Part shown: in pieces, positions 52,724-62,153 of the stretch
Numbering within the stretch: the first letter of the stretch is position 1
Layout of the letters: each line of letters begins with the position of its first letter
Assembly: GCA_039679385.1 (NCBI GenBank)
Contig: JBDKVB010000138.1
Location: forward strand, 78,974 to 142,973
Source of the DNA: Armatimonadia bacterium
GTDB taxonomy: Bacteria > Armatimonadota > Zipacnadia > Zipacnadales > JABUFB01
DNA length: 64,000 nt
Reading direction: 5' to 3'
Notes under the pieces: model-generated
Database searches by the model: none
Seen by the model: only the letters and a program-made list of their open reading frames with translations
Told to the model about the DNA's origin: nothing
Program-made: the position numbers and the translations under genes

Positions 52724-55700
52724 CTACCCCGTCGCTGCCTTGAGCATCGAGGCACAGACCGATTCGGGCAAGAGGACCAGGTAGTCCAGGTTCATCGGGT
52801 TGCCGTCGAGATTGGTCAGTTTGATCGTGTGAGAGCCTGCGCTGAGCCCGAAGGCAAGCGGCTTGCCGTCTGCACCAAGGAAGCTGCCGTGGGCCCAGTC
52901 TCCGACCGTGGCGCTGGAGAGACCGCCGGTGTCGGAGAAGAGCTGCTTGACCGCCGGGCCACCGTCGATGGAGAGTTCGCGCTGCGTCGATGTGGTGCAG
53001 CAGTAGCGAAGCGCGACCACGTACTTGCCCTCGGCGGGTGCGTTCACGTTCCAGCTTAGCCAGTGCCCCGGGTTGTCCCAGTGCGAGATCGACTTGCCGC
53101 TGGCACCGAACTTGTCCTCGCGGAGCTGGACCTCGCCGCCACCCTGGCCGGTGAAGGCCTCGGCCTCTGCGAGGGTTCCCTGCTTGAGGGGCTGGTCGGC
53201 GATTCGCACGGCAGTGACACCACGCAGAGAAACGCCCTCGCCCTCGAAGACGCCCGTCACATCAAGGGAGGACGGACCGGCGAAGGGCGCGATCGGCTTG
53301 GTGACGGTCACGGTGATCTCGGCCTCGGCTGTTGCACCCGCAGCGGCCTTCATCTCGATCTTCTGCGGAGTGACGGTTGCGCCGGCCGGGGCAGTCAGTG
53401 TGACGGTGCCGGAGATCGCGCGGTCGGCCGGAGCAGCGAGTACGACCCTACCCTTGACCGTGTCGCCCGTCTTCACCGAGGTGGTGTCGAGGAACAGGCC
53501 CAGGGCTGCGGCGGTGTTGCCGATGAAGTCGGTGGTCACCGGTGACTGGGGGTAGGCCATCGCGAGATGGGCGACGTCGATCCGGTAGATCGGGTCCTGC
53601 ATGAGGCAGACGCGGCGATCAGAGGCAGGGATCGTGGTGCTGTAGATGCGGAGCTCGCCGGGCACGGAGGTGATGATTTCCTCGCGCCAGTCTCCGCTGA
53701 CGTCGGCCCAGGCGATCTGTGAGCCCTGCATGCCGCGGGTGAGCGTCGGCCCCTGGTACTTGGTGACGGTGCCGCCACCGGTGATCTCACGCAGCGGGTC
53801 AGCGTCCCACCAGACAGTGGTGGTTCCGGGGACCTTCTCATAGCTGCCGAGGACCTTGCCCTGGGAAGAGAAGATCCAGCGCGGCGGGCGACCGTTGTAG
53901 CTCACCTTGTTGGGGTCGCCCCTGCCGTCTTCCGAGCCCCAGCACTCATAACCGGGATTGGTGGGGTCGACGTCGGCGGTCATGCCGGTGCCGATATGGT
54001 AGGTGCGCTCGTTGAAGCCCCAGAGGAGCTTGCCGGTCTTGGCGTCGGCCACACAGATGCCGTTCTGCACATGCCCCGGCTCGATGAAATAGGCGATCTC
54101 CAGACCCGGACGCGAGGGGTCGAGGTCGGTGACGTAGCACTTGTCGGGATGTCCCAGGCCGGTGGACCACAGGCCGTTACCGTTGTCGTCGACGACACAG
54201 GAGCCCAGGATCACTTCGTCGCGACCGTCGCCGTCGATGTCGGCTGAGTGCATGAAGTGGGCGCCCTGTCCGCGATAGGCGGGACGCTCCTCCTGGCCCG
54301 ACCAGTTCCAGACCTCGGTGAGCTTGCCGTCATGCCACTGGTAAGCAATCAGCCGCATGAGGGTGTAGGTGCCCCGGGCCACCAGCAGGCAAGGGGTCTT
54401 GCCGTCGAGGTAGGCAACGCCCATCTGGTTGCGGGAGGCGTAGTTGTAGTTGCCGAAGGGCTCGCGCGCAGGCCAGTCGACGCGAGTCAGTTCCTTGCCC
54501 GTCATGCCGTCGAGGATGGACAGGTACTCCGGGCCGGTAGTTACGCGGCCGTCGGGATCGCGCGGGTCACCCTCGCCGGTCTTGACGGCGACCTCGGCCT
54601 TGCCGTCACCGTCGAAGTCGTAGACGACATAGGGCGAGTACCAGATGCCGCGCTCGATGGACCAGCCGAGGTCCTTGCGCCACAGGAAGGTACCGTCGTT
54701 GAGGTAGGCCTCGAGCTTGTAGGTGTCCGGGCTCGGGGTCCAGTACGAGGAAGCGGGATCGATGTTCGTGTTGGGCTGCTTGAGGACGAAGTCGTACTTG
54801 CCGTCGCCGTTGAGGTCGGCGATCCCGGCCTTCTGGAAGGTGTAGTCGCCCTGCAGCTTGATCGAGCGATAGGCCTGGCCTGCGAAGGGTTCGACGGTTG
54901 CCAGGGCGGCTGCGTCAGCAATCTCGGTTCCGTTCACGACCGGCACGACACGCCAGGTCATGCCCTTGCCGTCGCCCGCTGTCTGGTCGACGAAGTCGGT
55001 GGTGGCGGCGATGGGAGCTGCGTTCATCTTGACCGGTGCGCCCTCGCCGGCGCTGCGGTAGACGTTGAAGGCCACCTTCGGGGCATCGGCCTTGAGCAGA
55101 CGCCAGCTCAGATAGACGCCCTTTTCTGCGGGGATGGCCACGAGGCCACGGTCCATCTTCTCCTCGATGCGCTGGGTCGCGTAGCCCTGGACGAGGGGCT
55201 TGACCACGCGCTCGGGTAGCACGCCAGGCTTGAGCTCGACGTCATCCACCCAGGCGGTAGCCTTCTCGCCGCCGGTCACGCGGACGTAGACCTGCTCGCA
55301 ACCGTCGGGAACGATGGCCTGCGCGGTGAGCTTCTTCCAGTCCTTGGTGCCCTCGATCGAGTCAGAACCGATGGCCCAACTGATGACCTGACCGGAGGAG
55401 CTGAGGGCCACGACGTCGAGCTCGACGGAGCCGGAGTCTTGCAACTTGACCCAGGCGGTAGCATCCCAGACCTGGCCGGGAGTGACGAACTGGCGACCGG
55501 CGTTGGTGACGGCGAAGTCGCGCTCGCCGTTGCGCTCGACCTTCAGGCACTGCTTCCCGCTGTGGGCCTCGGTTGAGACTGTCGCCTGGCCCTGGCCATC
55601 ACGAGACCAGAAGGTCCAGTTGCTCGAGGCGAGGTCGGTTCCGGTCTCGAAGTTACCGTTGAGGATGCCGGCGGCAGGCCGCAGCTCGGGAGCCAGCGTG

Positions 55701-56173
55701 ATCGTGTCGTAGTAGCACCAGCCGGGGCTCTTGGGATCGGCGTAGCGGTCATCGACCCAGAACTCGAACTTGCCGTCCTGGATGTCGAAGGTCCCAAGGC
55801 GCGAGCCCGCGGTAAGGAGGTTGCGCCACTCCTTGCCGTCGAGCGACAAGGCAAGACCGCGGCCGCCCTTGATGCTGACGACCCATTTGCCCTTGGGGAT
55901 GTCCTTGATGACGGTGTGCAGGACGGGAGCGCCGTCTTCCGGCTTCTCCCGGTCCTTGAGGACGCGTGGCGACTGAAGGACGACTCCGCCGGACCACTTC
56001 TTGGCGGCGTCGTTGTCCTTGCTCCAGAGGTTCCACTTGTCGACGGGGTCGATGTTCTTGCCCCAGGCGTCTGTGGGCGAGGAGACGTCCTCCGCCTCGA
56101 ACTGCATCGGAGCCTGAGCAAAGACGTAGCAGGGGACGGCGCATAGTGCCACTAGCAGGAACACGCGAGACAT
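52724..56173 (-). CDS. Large secreted rhamnogalacturonan lyase-like protein (PL11) with carbohydrate-binding domains
   Basis: This is a 1149-residue protein. The signal peptide (residues 1-20, LLVALCAVPCYVFAQ) is followed by an N-terminal beta-sandwich (about 22-165), a second binding module (about 170-325, ILNGNFETG...) and a PL11 catalytic domain (about 335-915). The PL11 blocks include KAGIADLNGDGKYDFVL, FDGDGKAEVAVKTGEGDP, RNQMGVAYLDGKTPCLL, ADIDGDGRDEVILGS and WADVSGDWREEIITS. Repeated DxDxDG-like loops indicate bound calcium. A CARDB-like bridge and a C-terminal CBM35-like domain (about 1010-1149) end the protein. PL11 enzymes cleave the rhamnogalacturonan-I backbone by beta-elimination. 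The ATG has GGAGG upstream. Confidence 0.9.
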   Translation of the reverse strand: MSRVFLLVALCAVPCYVFAQAPMQFEAEDVSSPTDAWGKNIDPVDKWNLWSKDNDAAKKWSGGVVLQSPRVLKDREKPEDGAPVLHTVIKDIPKGKWVVSIKGGRGLALSLDGKEWRNLLTAGSRLGTFDIQDGKFEFWVDDRYADPKSPGWCYYDTITLAPELRPAAGILNGNFETGTDLASSNWTFWSRDGQGQATVSTEAHSGKQCLKVERNGERDFAVTNAGRQFVTPGQVWDATAWVKLQDSGSVELDVVALSSSGQVISWAIGSDSIEGTKDWKKLTAQAIVPDGCEQVYVRVTGGEKATAWVDDVELKPGVLPERVVKPLVQGYATQRIEEKMDRGLVAIPAEKGVYLSWRLLKADAPKVAFNVYRSAGEGAPVKMNAAPIAATTDFVDQTAGDGKGMTWRVVPVVNGTEIADAAALATVEPFAGQAYRSIKLQGDYTFQKAGIADLNGDGKYDFVLKQPNTNIDPASSYWTPSPDTYKLEAYLNDGTFLWRKDLGWSIERGIWYSPYVVYDFDGDGKAEVAVKTGEGDPRDPDGRVTTGPEYLSILDGMTGKELTRVDWPAREPFGNYNYASRNQMGVAYLDGKTPCLLVARGTYTLMRLIAYQWHDGKLTEVWNWSGQEERPAYRGQGAHFMHSADIDGDGRDEVILGSCVVDDNGNGLWSTGLGHPDKCYVTDLDPSRPGLEIAYFIEPGHVQNGICVADAKTGKLLWGFNERTYHIGTGMTADVDPTNPGYECWGSEDGRGDPNKVSYNGRPPRWIFSSQGKVLGSYEKVPGTTTVWWDADPLREITGGGTVTKYQGPTLTRGMQGSQIAWADVSGDWREEIITSVPGELRIYSTTIPASDRRVCLMQDPIYRIDVAHLAMAYPQSPVTTDFIGNTAAALGLFLDTTSVKTGDTVKGRVVLAAPADRAISGTVTLTAPAGATVTPQKIEMKAAAGATAEAEITVTVTKPIAPFAGPSSLDVTGVFEGEGVSLRGVTAVRIADQPLKQGTLAEAEAFTGQGGGEVQLREDKFGASGKSISHWDNPGHWLSWNVNAPAEGKYVVALRYCCTTSTQRELSIDGGPAVKQLFSDTGGLSSATVGDWAHGSFLGADGKPLAFGLSAGSHTIKLTNLDGNPMNLDYLVLLPESVCASMLKAATG

Positions 56174-56253
56174 GACTTGGCCTCCATCTAGGCTGTTGTT
56201 GCTGGTGGACAAAGTGCGTAAGGCCATCGGTGCAAGGCGGGGCAGGGACTGTA

Positions 56254-57099
56254 TCAGCCCCTGGGCACTCCGGCTGCCTCGAAGGCACCAGAGAGGTTCC
56301 GGTAGCAGTAGCGAGCGGCCTCGTAGGGGTCGTAGCCTTCCTGCGACCAGACACGGGTACTAACTTCCAGGGTGATGAAGTCGTTCCATCCGTTGTCCTT
56401 CATGGCGCGCAGGTAGGCGACGGAGTCAAGCTCGCCGTCGCCCAGCAAGAGAAGCTCGAAGGTGCCGTCCGCATGGCGCCGAGCATCAGTGATGTGAGTG
56501 TGCGCGGTGTAGGGCAGGAGCACGCGCACAGCGTCCTCGATCTCCTCACCGGCCAGGAAGAGGTGGACGATGTCGAAGTGGAGACGCACCCGGGGATGGC
56601 TGACGGTATCCAGGAGCCAAGTGATCCGCTCCGACCGGTCCACGGCCGCATTGCAGTGGGCCTCGCCGGCGACGACGAAGTCCTCGCGTTCGCCAAGCTC
56701 GGCGTAGGCTGCGAGGGTCTCCACCAGATCGCCCTTGATCGTGTCCCAGTCGGCGGTGCGTCCACCGAAGCCCATTGCGAGCACCGGCGGCTCGCGCATC
56801 CCCAGGTCGCGACCGAGCTGAGCACACCGGGCCATCAGGTCGAGGTTGGCCTGACGTGCCGTCGGGTCAGGCTGGTAGAGCCCGCCGACGATCATCATGG
56901 CCGGCATCGCCAGGTTGCTGTCCTGAAGGAGGCTGCGCAGGTGCTTGCGCCGTGCTGCGTCCATGTCCTGGGGCATCGCGCGGTCGTGCTTGGGACCGAT
57001 GAACAGCTCGACGCCCTCGTACCCCATCTTCGCCAGGGCAGGGAAGGCGTCCTCGAGCGGAACGGTCGGCATGGCATAGGTTCCGTAGGCGATCTTCAT
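56254..57099 (-). CDS. Xylose-isomerase-like TIM-barrel sugar isomerase/epimerase
   Basis: This is a 281-residue protein of the AP endonuclease 2 / xylose-isomerase-like superfamily. It begins KIAYGTYAM and has YEGVELFIGP, a metal-ligand Glu in VVAGEAHCNA, VRLHFDIVHLFLAGE with Asp/His ligands and FITLEVSTRVW with a late Glu. These are the usual metal-binding positions of sugar-phosphate isomerases and epimerases. ATG at 57099 has AAGGAGC upstream; the longer frame is unsupported. It lies between the PL11 lyase and a sulfatase on the same strand, suggesting metabolism of released sugars. The exact reaction is unknown. Confidence 0.82.
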   Translation of the reverse strand: MKIAYGTYAMPTVPLEDAFPALAKMGYEGVELFIGPKHDRAMPQDMDAARRKHLRSLLQDSNLAMPAMMIVGGLYQPDPTARQANLDLMARCAQLGRDLGMREPPVLAMGFGGRTADWDTIKGDLVETLAAYAELGEREDFVVAGEAHCNAAVDRSERITWLLDTVSHPRVRLHFDIVHLFLAGEEIEDAVRVLLPYTAHTHITDARRHADGTFELLLLGDGELDSVAYLRAMKDNGWNDFITLEVSTRVWSQEGYDPYEAARYCYRNLSGAFEAAGVPRG

Positions 57100-57175
57100 T
57101 ACCGGCTCCTTGCGGCGAAGGCGTTCTGGCCCCGGCAAGGCCGAGACCCTCACAGGATCGGCCACTGAGGTCTAC

Positions 57176-58540
57176 CTACTTTTTGGGTGGCAGACTTGTG
57201 GTGTTCTTGTACGCCTCGGCGAAGTTCTCCTCCCAGTGTTTCTCGATGCCCGCACGCCAGGCTTCGGCGGCAGCCTTCATCTCCTGGGTGACATCCGGGA
57301 AAGCGTTGCGCAGGTTAGTGCGCTCTCCCGGGTCAGCCTTGAGATCGGCGAGGAAGACCTCGTCCTCTGGAGGTGCACCCTCGACGAGTTGGCCGTTGAC
57401 GACGAGCTTCCAGTTGCCCTGGCGCAGGGCAGTCTGCTTGCCCATCTCCCAGAAGACCGGGCCGTGAGGACTGGGCGACTTGTCGGCGACCATCGGCAGG
57501 AGGTCGAGACCGTCAAGCTGGTACTGCGAGAGGTCACCACCCGCGGCCTTGAGGAAGGTGGGGAACACGTCCATCATCGCCCCGACCTCGCCAAGGACCT
57601 GGCTCGCAGGGATCCGCCCCGGCCAGCTCATGATCGCAGGCACGCGGATGCCGCCTTCGTAGAGACTGAACTTGTGGCCCTTGAGGCTGCCGGTGGTGCC
57701 TCCGTAGTACGGGTCTTTGGTGCCGTCGAGCCAGTTGCGCGTCTCTCGGGAAGGGCCGTTGTCGCTGGAGAAGAACACGCAGGTGTTCTCCAGCAGGCCC
57801 TTGCGCTGCACCGCCTCCATGACCGCGCCGACGCCGTCATCGACCGCACTGAGCATGGCCGCCATGATCCGACGGTCCCAGGGCAGGTCAGGCAAACGGT
57901 CAAGGTACTTCTGTGGCGCATGCATGGGATAGTGCGGAGCGTTGAAGGGCACGTAGAGGAAGAAGGGACGATCGTCGGCGGCGGCGCGCTCAACGAAGTC
58001 CACCGCACGCTCGGTGATCATCTCCGTGAAGTACTGCCCGTTGTCCCAGATCTCCCGGCCGTTCTCCCACAGGTCATGGACAGGATCGGTGCCGCCGCCC
58101 ATGCCCCAGTAGAAGATGTGGGAGTAGTAGTCGATGCACCCCGCCAGGAAGCCCAGCCACTCGTCGAAACCGTTGTGCTGGGGCCGGCAGGCCTCTGCGA
58201 CGCCCAGGTGCCACTTGCCGAACAGGGCAGTGCGGTAGCCGAGAGGCTTGAGAGCTGCGGCAAGCGTCGGTGTGGAGGGCATGAGGCCGGTGGCCTGACG
58301 ATGACCGGCGAGGATCGCGCGGACTCCGGCATGGCACGGGTAACGGCCCGTGAGTAGCGAGGCCCGTGAGGGCGAGCAGACCGGCGAGTTCGAGTACCAG
58401 TTGGTGAAGCGGGCGCCGGAGGCTGCCAAGGCATCAAGATGAGGCGTACGGAAGTCCGTAGCTCCCATGCAGGACAGATCTCCGTAGCCGTGGTCGTCGG
58501 TGTAGAAGATAACAAAGTTGGGTTTCCTGGTAGTCGGCAT
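57176..58540 (-). CDS. Sulfatase without visible signal peptide
   Basis: This 454-residue sulfatase has the formylglycine motif CSPSR starting at Cys55 and FYTDDHGYGD and SSDNGPS as metal-ligand blocks; the C-terminal part includes ELSPDPGE-like LKADPGERTNL. Unlike the sulfatase at 24717-26165, it lacks an export signal: the N-terminus MPTTRKPNFVIFYTDD goes straight into the first strand. It could act in the cytoplasm on imported oligosaccharides, or the start could be mis-set, although no signal is visible in the preceding frame. It lies in the PL11/DUF4838 array. The substrate is unknown. Confidence 0.88.
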   Translation of the reverse strand: MPTTRKPNFVIFYTDDHGYGDLSCMGATDFRTPHLDALAASGARFTNWYSNSPVCSPSRASLLTGRYPCHAGVRAILAGHRQATGLMPSTPTLAAALKPLGYRTALFGKWHLGVAEACRPQHNGFDEWLGFLAGCIDYYSHIFYWGMGGGTDPVHDLWENGREIWDNGQYFTEMITERAVDFVERAAADDRPFFLYVPFNAPHYPMHAPQKYLDRLPDLPWDRRIMAAMLSAVDDGVGAVMEAVQRKGLLENTCVFFSSDNGPSRETRNWLDGTKDPYYGGTTGSLKGHKFSLYEGGIRVPAIMSWPGRIPASQVLGEVGAMMDVFPTFLKAAGGDLSQYQLDGLDLLPMVADKSPSPHGPVFWEMGKQTALRQGNWKLVVNGQLVEGAPPEDEVFLADLKADPGERTNLRNAFPDVTQEMKAAAEAWRAGIEKHWEENFAEAYKNTTSLPPKK

Positions 58541-58597
58541 GCTCGGTTCACCCTTGTCTGGAGAGAACGTGCGAAACAGGCCCCCGCACTCACGGTT

Positions 58598-60955
58598 CTA
58601 CTGACCGGTCTTGAGGAGGACGACACGCTCCACACAGATCGCGTTCTTGTCTGTAGCGGAACCGTGAGGGAAGGCCGGTCCCTCGAACTTGAGGCTGGCC
58701 CAGATATCGAACTTGGCCTCCGGGTTCAGGGCATCCTGGGCGGCATCGACGTCGAGCTGGATGATCCAGCTCCAGAAGAAGTACATGTAGTAGGAGGGCG
58801 CCAGTGAGTAGGTGCCCATCTTGTACCAGTGATAGCCGGGGCCGGGAACGTCCTCGGGCTTGATAGGCTTCCCGCCGAAGGTCTTCTTGTTGAGCTGATC
58901 GTAGAGGCCCCACTGCATGGGCAGGCGGTACTTCTCGACCGGATGCGAGTCGGTGTCGACCTTCGTCGGGAACTCCAGACGATTCGTCATCCCGCTCTCG
59001 GCCTGCGGGTCCTTCACCACGCGCACGATGTCCTTCCAGTTGCGGGTGGTGATGGCGGTGAAGTCGTGTACCGAGGACCTGGGCATGGAGCGGAACTTCT
59101 CCGGCAGCGGAACGAACCCGAAGGCGGTGTACCTGCTCACCTCGGCCTCGGCCTGTTGCCGCTCGCGTTCCTGGGCGGAGGCAGGAAGACGCATCTGAGC
59201 CTGGTCGAGCCAGGTCAGGCGGTAGCGAGTGGCGGAGTCGTCGCGGTTCAGCGGCATGGTCTCCGGCGTGCCGCCGGTCGCCAGCCACTCACTCATCAGG
59301 CGACCGTTGAGGACCACCGTCGCGCGATCCAGCGGCATGCGAGCATGACGGACTCGGCGCAGAAGGAGGGGATCGGCCTTCGTGGCCCGCTCTGCTTGCT
59401 CGAAGATCGCCTGGGCCTGGCGGACGAAGGACAAGTCCAGATAGCCGAGTTGGGTCGGCGCGGTGCCCATGCTGCAGTAGGCGGGCTTCGCGATCGCGGC
59501 CGATTCGAGGACATGCAGGTACTGGAGAACGTAGCGGCCCGCCGGACCGTAGAAACCATCCATGAAGGTCTGTACGCAGCGCTCGTAGTCCTGGTAGGGG
59601 TCCTCGAGCATCTTCATCATCATCCAGACCTTGAAGTCGCGCAGGTCGGCGAGGATCGGGTACTCGTGCTCCGTGAAGACGCCCTCGACGCGGTGCTCGG
59701 CATAGAAGCGGTAGTCGATGGGATAGGTCTGCACCGTCGGCATGGGCAGACCGTAGGGCTGAGCGTAAGTCACCGCGTAGTCCCAGATGCGCAGGTGCTT
59801 GGCGATGGCGGCCCAGCTCAGCAGATGCTCTCGGAAGGTGGCGTTGGCCGGGTCGGTGATGGGCTTGGTGAAGTTGCTGGTGGTGTCGCACAGGCGAATC
59901 AGGAGGTTGTCGCGTGGGCGAAGGCTCTTGGGCGCCTTCTGCGTGTACTGGTAGGCAAGGGTATCCAGGAATATCTCCGGGTACTGCGGCCGGACGGCGT
60001 CGGAGATGGCGTTGAGGAAGTCGATCAGCGGGCCGGCTTCCGACTCCTCAGCGCGAGCGATGGCCTGACACTTCTCACACTGGCAGGGACCGCCCCAGTC
60101 GTTCTGGGAGATGTCGAACACCGTCGGCGCTGGACGCCCGTCCTGCGCTGCCTGCTTGCGGCTGGACTCGATGTAGTTCTTGAGGCGTTCGATGACGAAG
60201 GCGCGCAACTCGGGGTTCGTCAGGCAGAGCTGTGCCCGGTCGGCGGCACGCTCGCCCTTGATGAGCGAGAACCACTCGGGGTGAGTCTTGAGGTACTGGG
60301 CCGGCGGAACGTAGGAGTAGAAGGTATGGACGTGGTAGGGAGGGCCGTAGTCGAGAGCGCCGCCATACTCGCCGGAGAGCGCGGCGTCGCCCTGCCGGTT
60401 GAGGCGGTTGCGTGCGGCGAAGCGGCCGCCGTCATCGCCATAGAGCGCGTAGATGTCACGGTAGGCGAAAGCAGGCTTGCCGTTCAGAGACACGCCCTCG
60501 ACAGGGAGGGTGGCGCGACTCGGGACCGTCTCCTCCCACGGGTTCCACCAGTGCACGCCGACCACGTCCTCGAGGAAGTGGTACACGGCGTAGAGGGTTC
60601 CGCGAGGCCTGCCCCCTGCGAGGAGGAGGAAGTCAGGGCCTGAACGGACAGCCCAGGCTTCGGAGTCCATCACGGAGGCCTTCAGACCACGGGCTGCGGC
60701 GAAACGGGTTGGGCCGACGTAGATCGCGGGACCGGCGACGGCAGTCTTCTCGGCAGACACGGTGAAGTCGGCTCCGGTGACCTTGCCCAGGTACTCGGCG
60801 AGCTCGCGGGCTGCCGTCTGCTCAGGTTGTGAGGCATCGTCGGCCAGCACGACTGCGACGGACGAACCGGCCTCACGCCCCAGGGTGATCGCGTAGGAAG
60901 GAAGGGCGAGGACGGCTGCCAGTGCCACGAGAAGCCCGGTGCCGAAGGTCTTCAT
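58598..60955 (-). CDS. Secreted DUF4838 protein (alpha-glucuronidase-like fold)
   Basis: This is a 785-residue protein with a signal peptide (residues 1-23, LLVALAAVLALPSYA). An N-terminal alpha/beta domain like that of GH67 and other glycosidases follows (VVLADDASQPEQTAARELAEYLGKVTG). The central DUF4838 region has a Cys-rich block (WGGPCQCEKCQ, metal-site-like) and a likely barrel. The rest forms additional beta domains. The family occurs with glycan-degrading genes and is thought to be a glycosidase, but no activity is proven. ATG at 60955 is chosen for its signal and upstream GGAGG. It lies in the array with PL11, sulfatase and GH5. Confidence 0.82.
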   Translation of the reverse strand: MKTFGTGLLVALAAVLALPSYAITLGREAGSSVAVVLADDASQPEQTAARELAEYLGKVTGADFTVSAEKTAVAGPAIYVGPTRFAAARGLKASVMDSEAWAVRSGPDFLLLAGGRPRGTLYAVYHFLEDVVGVHWWNPWEETVPSRATLPVEGVSLNGKPAFAYRDIYALYGDDGGRFAARNRLNRQGDAALSGEYGGALDYGPPYHVHTFYSYVPPAQYLKTHPEWFSLIKGERAADRAQLCLTNPELRAFVIERLKNYIESSRKQAAQDGRPAPTVFDISQNDWGGPCQCEKCQAIARAEESEAGPLIDFLNAISDAVRPQYPEIFLDTLAYQYTQKAPKSLRPRDNLLIRLCDTTSNFTKPITDPANATFREHLLSWAAIAKHLRIWDYAVTYAQPYGLPMPTVQTYPIDYRFYAEHRVEGVFTEHEYPILADLRDFKVWMMMKMLEDPYQDYERCVQTFMDGFYGPAGRYVLQYLHVLESAAIAKPAYCSMGTAPTQLGYLDLSFVRQAQAIFEQAERATKADPLLLRRVRHARMPLDRATVVLNGRLMSEWLATGGTPETMPLNRDDSATRYRLTWLDQAQMRLPASAQERERQQAEAEVSRYTAFGFVPLPEKFRSMPRSSVHDFTAITTRNWKDIVRVVKDPQAESGMTNRLEFPTKVDTDSHPVEKYRLPMQWGLYDQLNKKTFGGKPIKPEDVPGPGYHWYKMGTYSLAPSYYMYFFWSWIIQLDVDAAQDALNPEAKFDIWASLKFEGPAFPHGSATDKNAICVERVVLLKTGQ

Positions 60956-60992
60956 GGGTCTGCCTCCGAGGGAGGGATTGCGGCCTGCTATC

Positions 60993-62108
60993 CTAACCAA
61001 GGCGAGAGAGGCCCTGGAGCAACTCCTCGCCCAGAGCGCGGGGATGAAACACCGCCGCGCCGGGAGAGACCTCGACTCGGTGCGGCTTGCGGCACAGCTC
61101 GCGGACGGCCTGCGCCAGCGCTTCAGGATCACCGGGCGGCACCAGCGTCAGGCCTTCGCCCATCGGTGGCAACTCACGCATCGCGGGGCTGTCGGCAGTC
61201 ACTACCCGGGCCCCGCAGGCGAGCGCCTGGAAGACCTTGTTGGGGATGACCCGCTGGGCCTTGCCGGTGGGAGCGAAGACGCCGAGACAGACCTGGGCCC
61301 GACGGAGGGCTCGCGGCAAGTCCTCATAGGGGAGCCAGTCGACCCAGTCCACGTTGTCCAGCCTCAGTTCCTCGGCGAGCTTCCGGGCTTCCGGGTAGGT
61401 CTGGCCGGTGCCGACCAGTTGGAAGCGTAGCTGCTTCTCCGGCATGAGGAGTTGCGCGGCGTGCAGAATCACCTCCACGCCGTGCAGTGGGATGAACTTG
61501 CCGTAGAAGAGCACGGTCATGGTGCCCGTTTCGTCTGCGGAGTCCGGCTCCTCCGGCGCAGGCGGGCAGAAGAGCCGGTCATCGGCGCCGACAAAGATGC
61601 GCAGGAAGCGCTCTGAGGGTATCCGGAACTCCTCGGCGACGTAGTCGATGTGGGCCTGGGTGTCGAGAAGGATCAGGTCGGCACTCTCGTAGGCACGTCT
61701 CTCGACACCCTTCAGCAGCCGGGCTCCGGGTCCGCTCGGGGACATCATCCGGCGGTCCTCAATGACGGTCTCATACAGGGACAGGAAGGCGTCGAGCACC
61801 ACTGGTTTCGGGCGCGCCACGCTCCTGGCCAGCCGGGTGTCGAGATGCCCCAGGTAGCCCACGAGCACGGCGTCGTGCTCGAGCATCCGGCGGTACCGGC
61901 GGCGGAGGTCGCGTCTCGACCCCACCCAGCGCAGGGCGGTTGCGAGCTTCTCACGCGCACCGGAGAGCTGGGACTTGTCGCTGGTGCGCCAGACCTGCGA
62001 GTGGCACTCCATGACCTCCGCACCGGCCAGTGTCAGCCCCCGTTGGAGGATCTGGTTGCGGCAGTAGTCCTGATCGTAAGTGCCGAAGTAGCAGATGCGG
62101 GTACCCAT
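60993..62108 (-). CDS. GT4-family glycosyltransferase
   Basis: This is a 371-residue cytoplasmic glycosyltransferase of GT-B fold. The N-terminal domain starts ICYFGTYDQDYCRNQIL. The C-terminal domain has VLFYGKFIPLHGVEVILHAA and ALRRAQVCLGVFAPTGKAQRVIPNKVFQALACG, the usual GT4 nucleotide-sugar region with the Glu replaced by a PNKVFQ-type block. It probably transfers sugar from an NDP-sugar to a lipid- or polymer-linked acceptor. It is flanked by a secreted glycosidase and the DUF4838 gene, an unexpected place for a biosynthetic enzyme. The weak ribosome-binding site suggests coupling to the upstream GH5 gene (45 bases). Confidence 0.85.
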   Translation of the reverse strand: MGTRICYFGTYDQDYCRNQILQRGLTLAGAEVMECHSQVWRTSDKSQLSGAREKLATALRWVGSRRDLRRRYRRMLEHDAVLVGYLGHLDTRLARSVARPKPVVLDAFLSLYETVIEDRRMMSPSGPGARLLKGVERRAYESADLILLDTQAHIDYVAEEFRIPSERFLRIFVGADDRLFCPPAPEEPDSADETGTMTVLFYGKFIPLHGVEVILHAAQLLMPEKQLRFQLVGTGQTYPEARKLAEELRLDNVDWVDWLPYEDLPRALRRAQVCLGVFAPTGKAQRVIPNKVFQALACGARVVTADSPAMRELPPMGEGLTLVPPGDPEALAQAVRELCRKPHRVEVSPGAAVFHPRALGEELLQGLSRLG

Positions 62109-62153
62109 ACGGACAAGCGCGGTCCAATCGTGATCGTGCGGCGAGTCTGAGTG

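Noticed and set aside
58829..60643. Long open plus-strand frame over the DUF4838 gene
   Set aside because: Antisense shadow of a gene with a signal peptide and a DUF4838-like arrangement; no motif in the antisense product.
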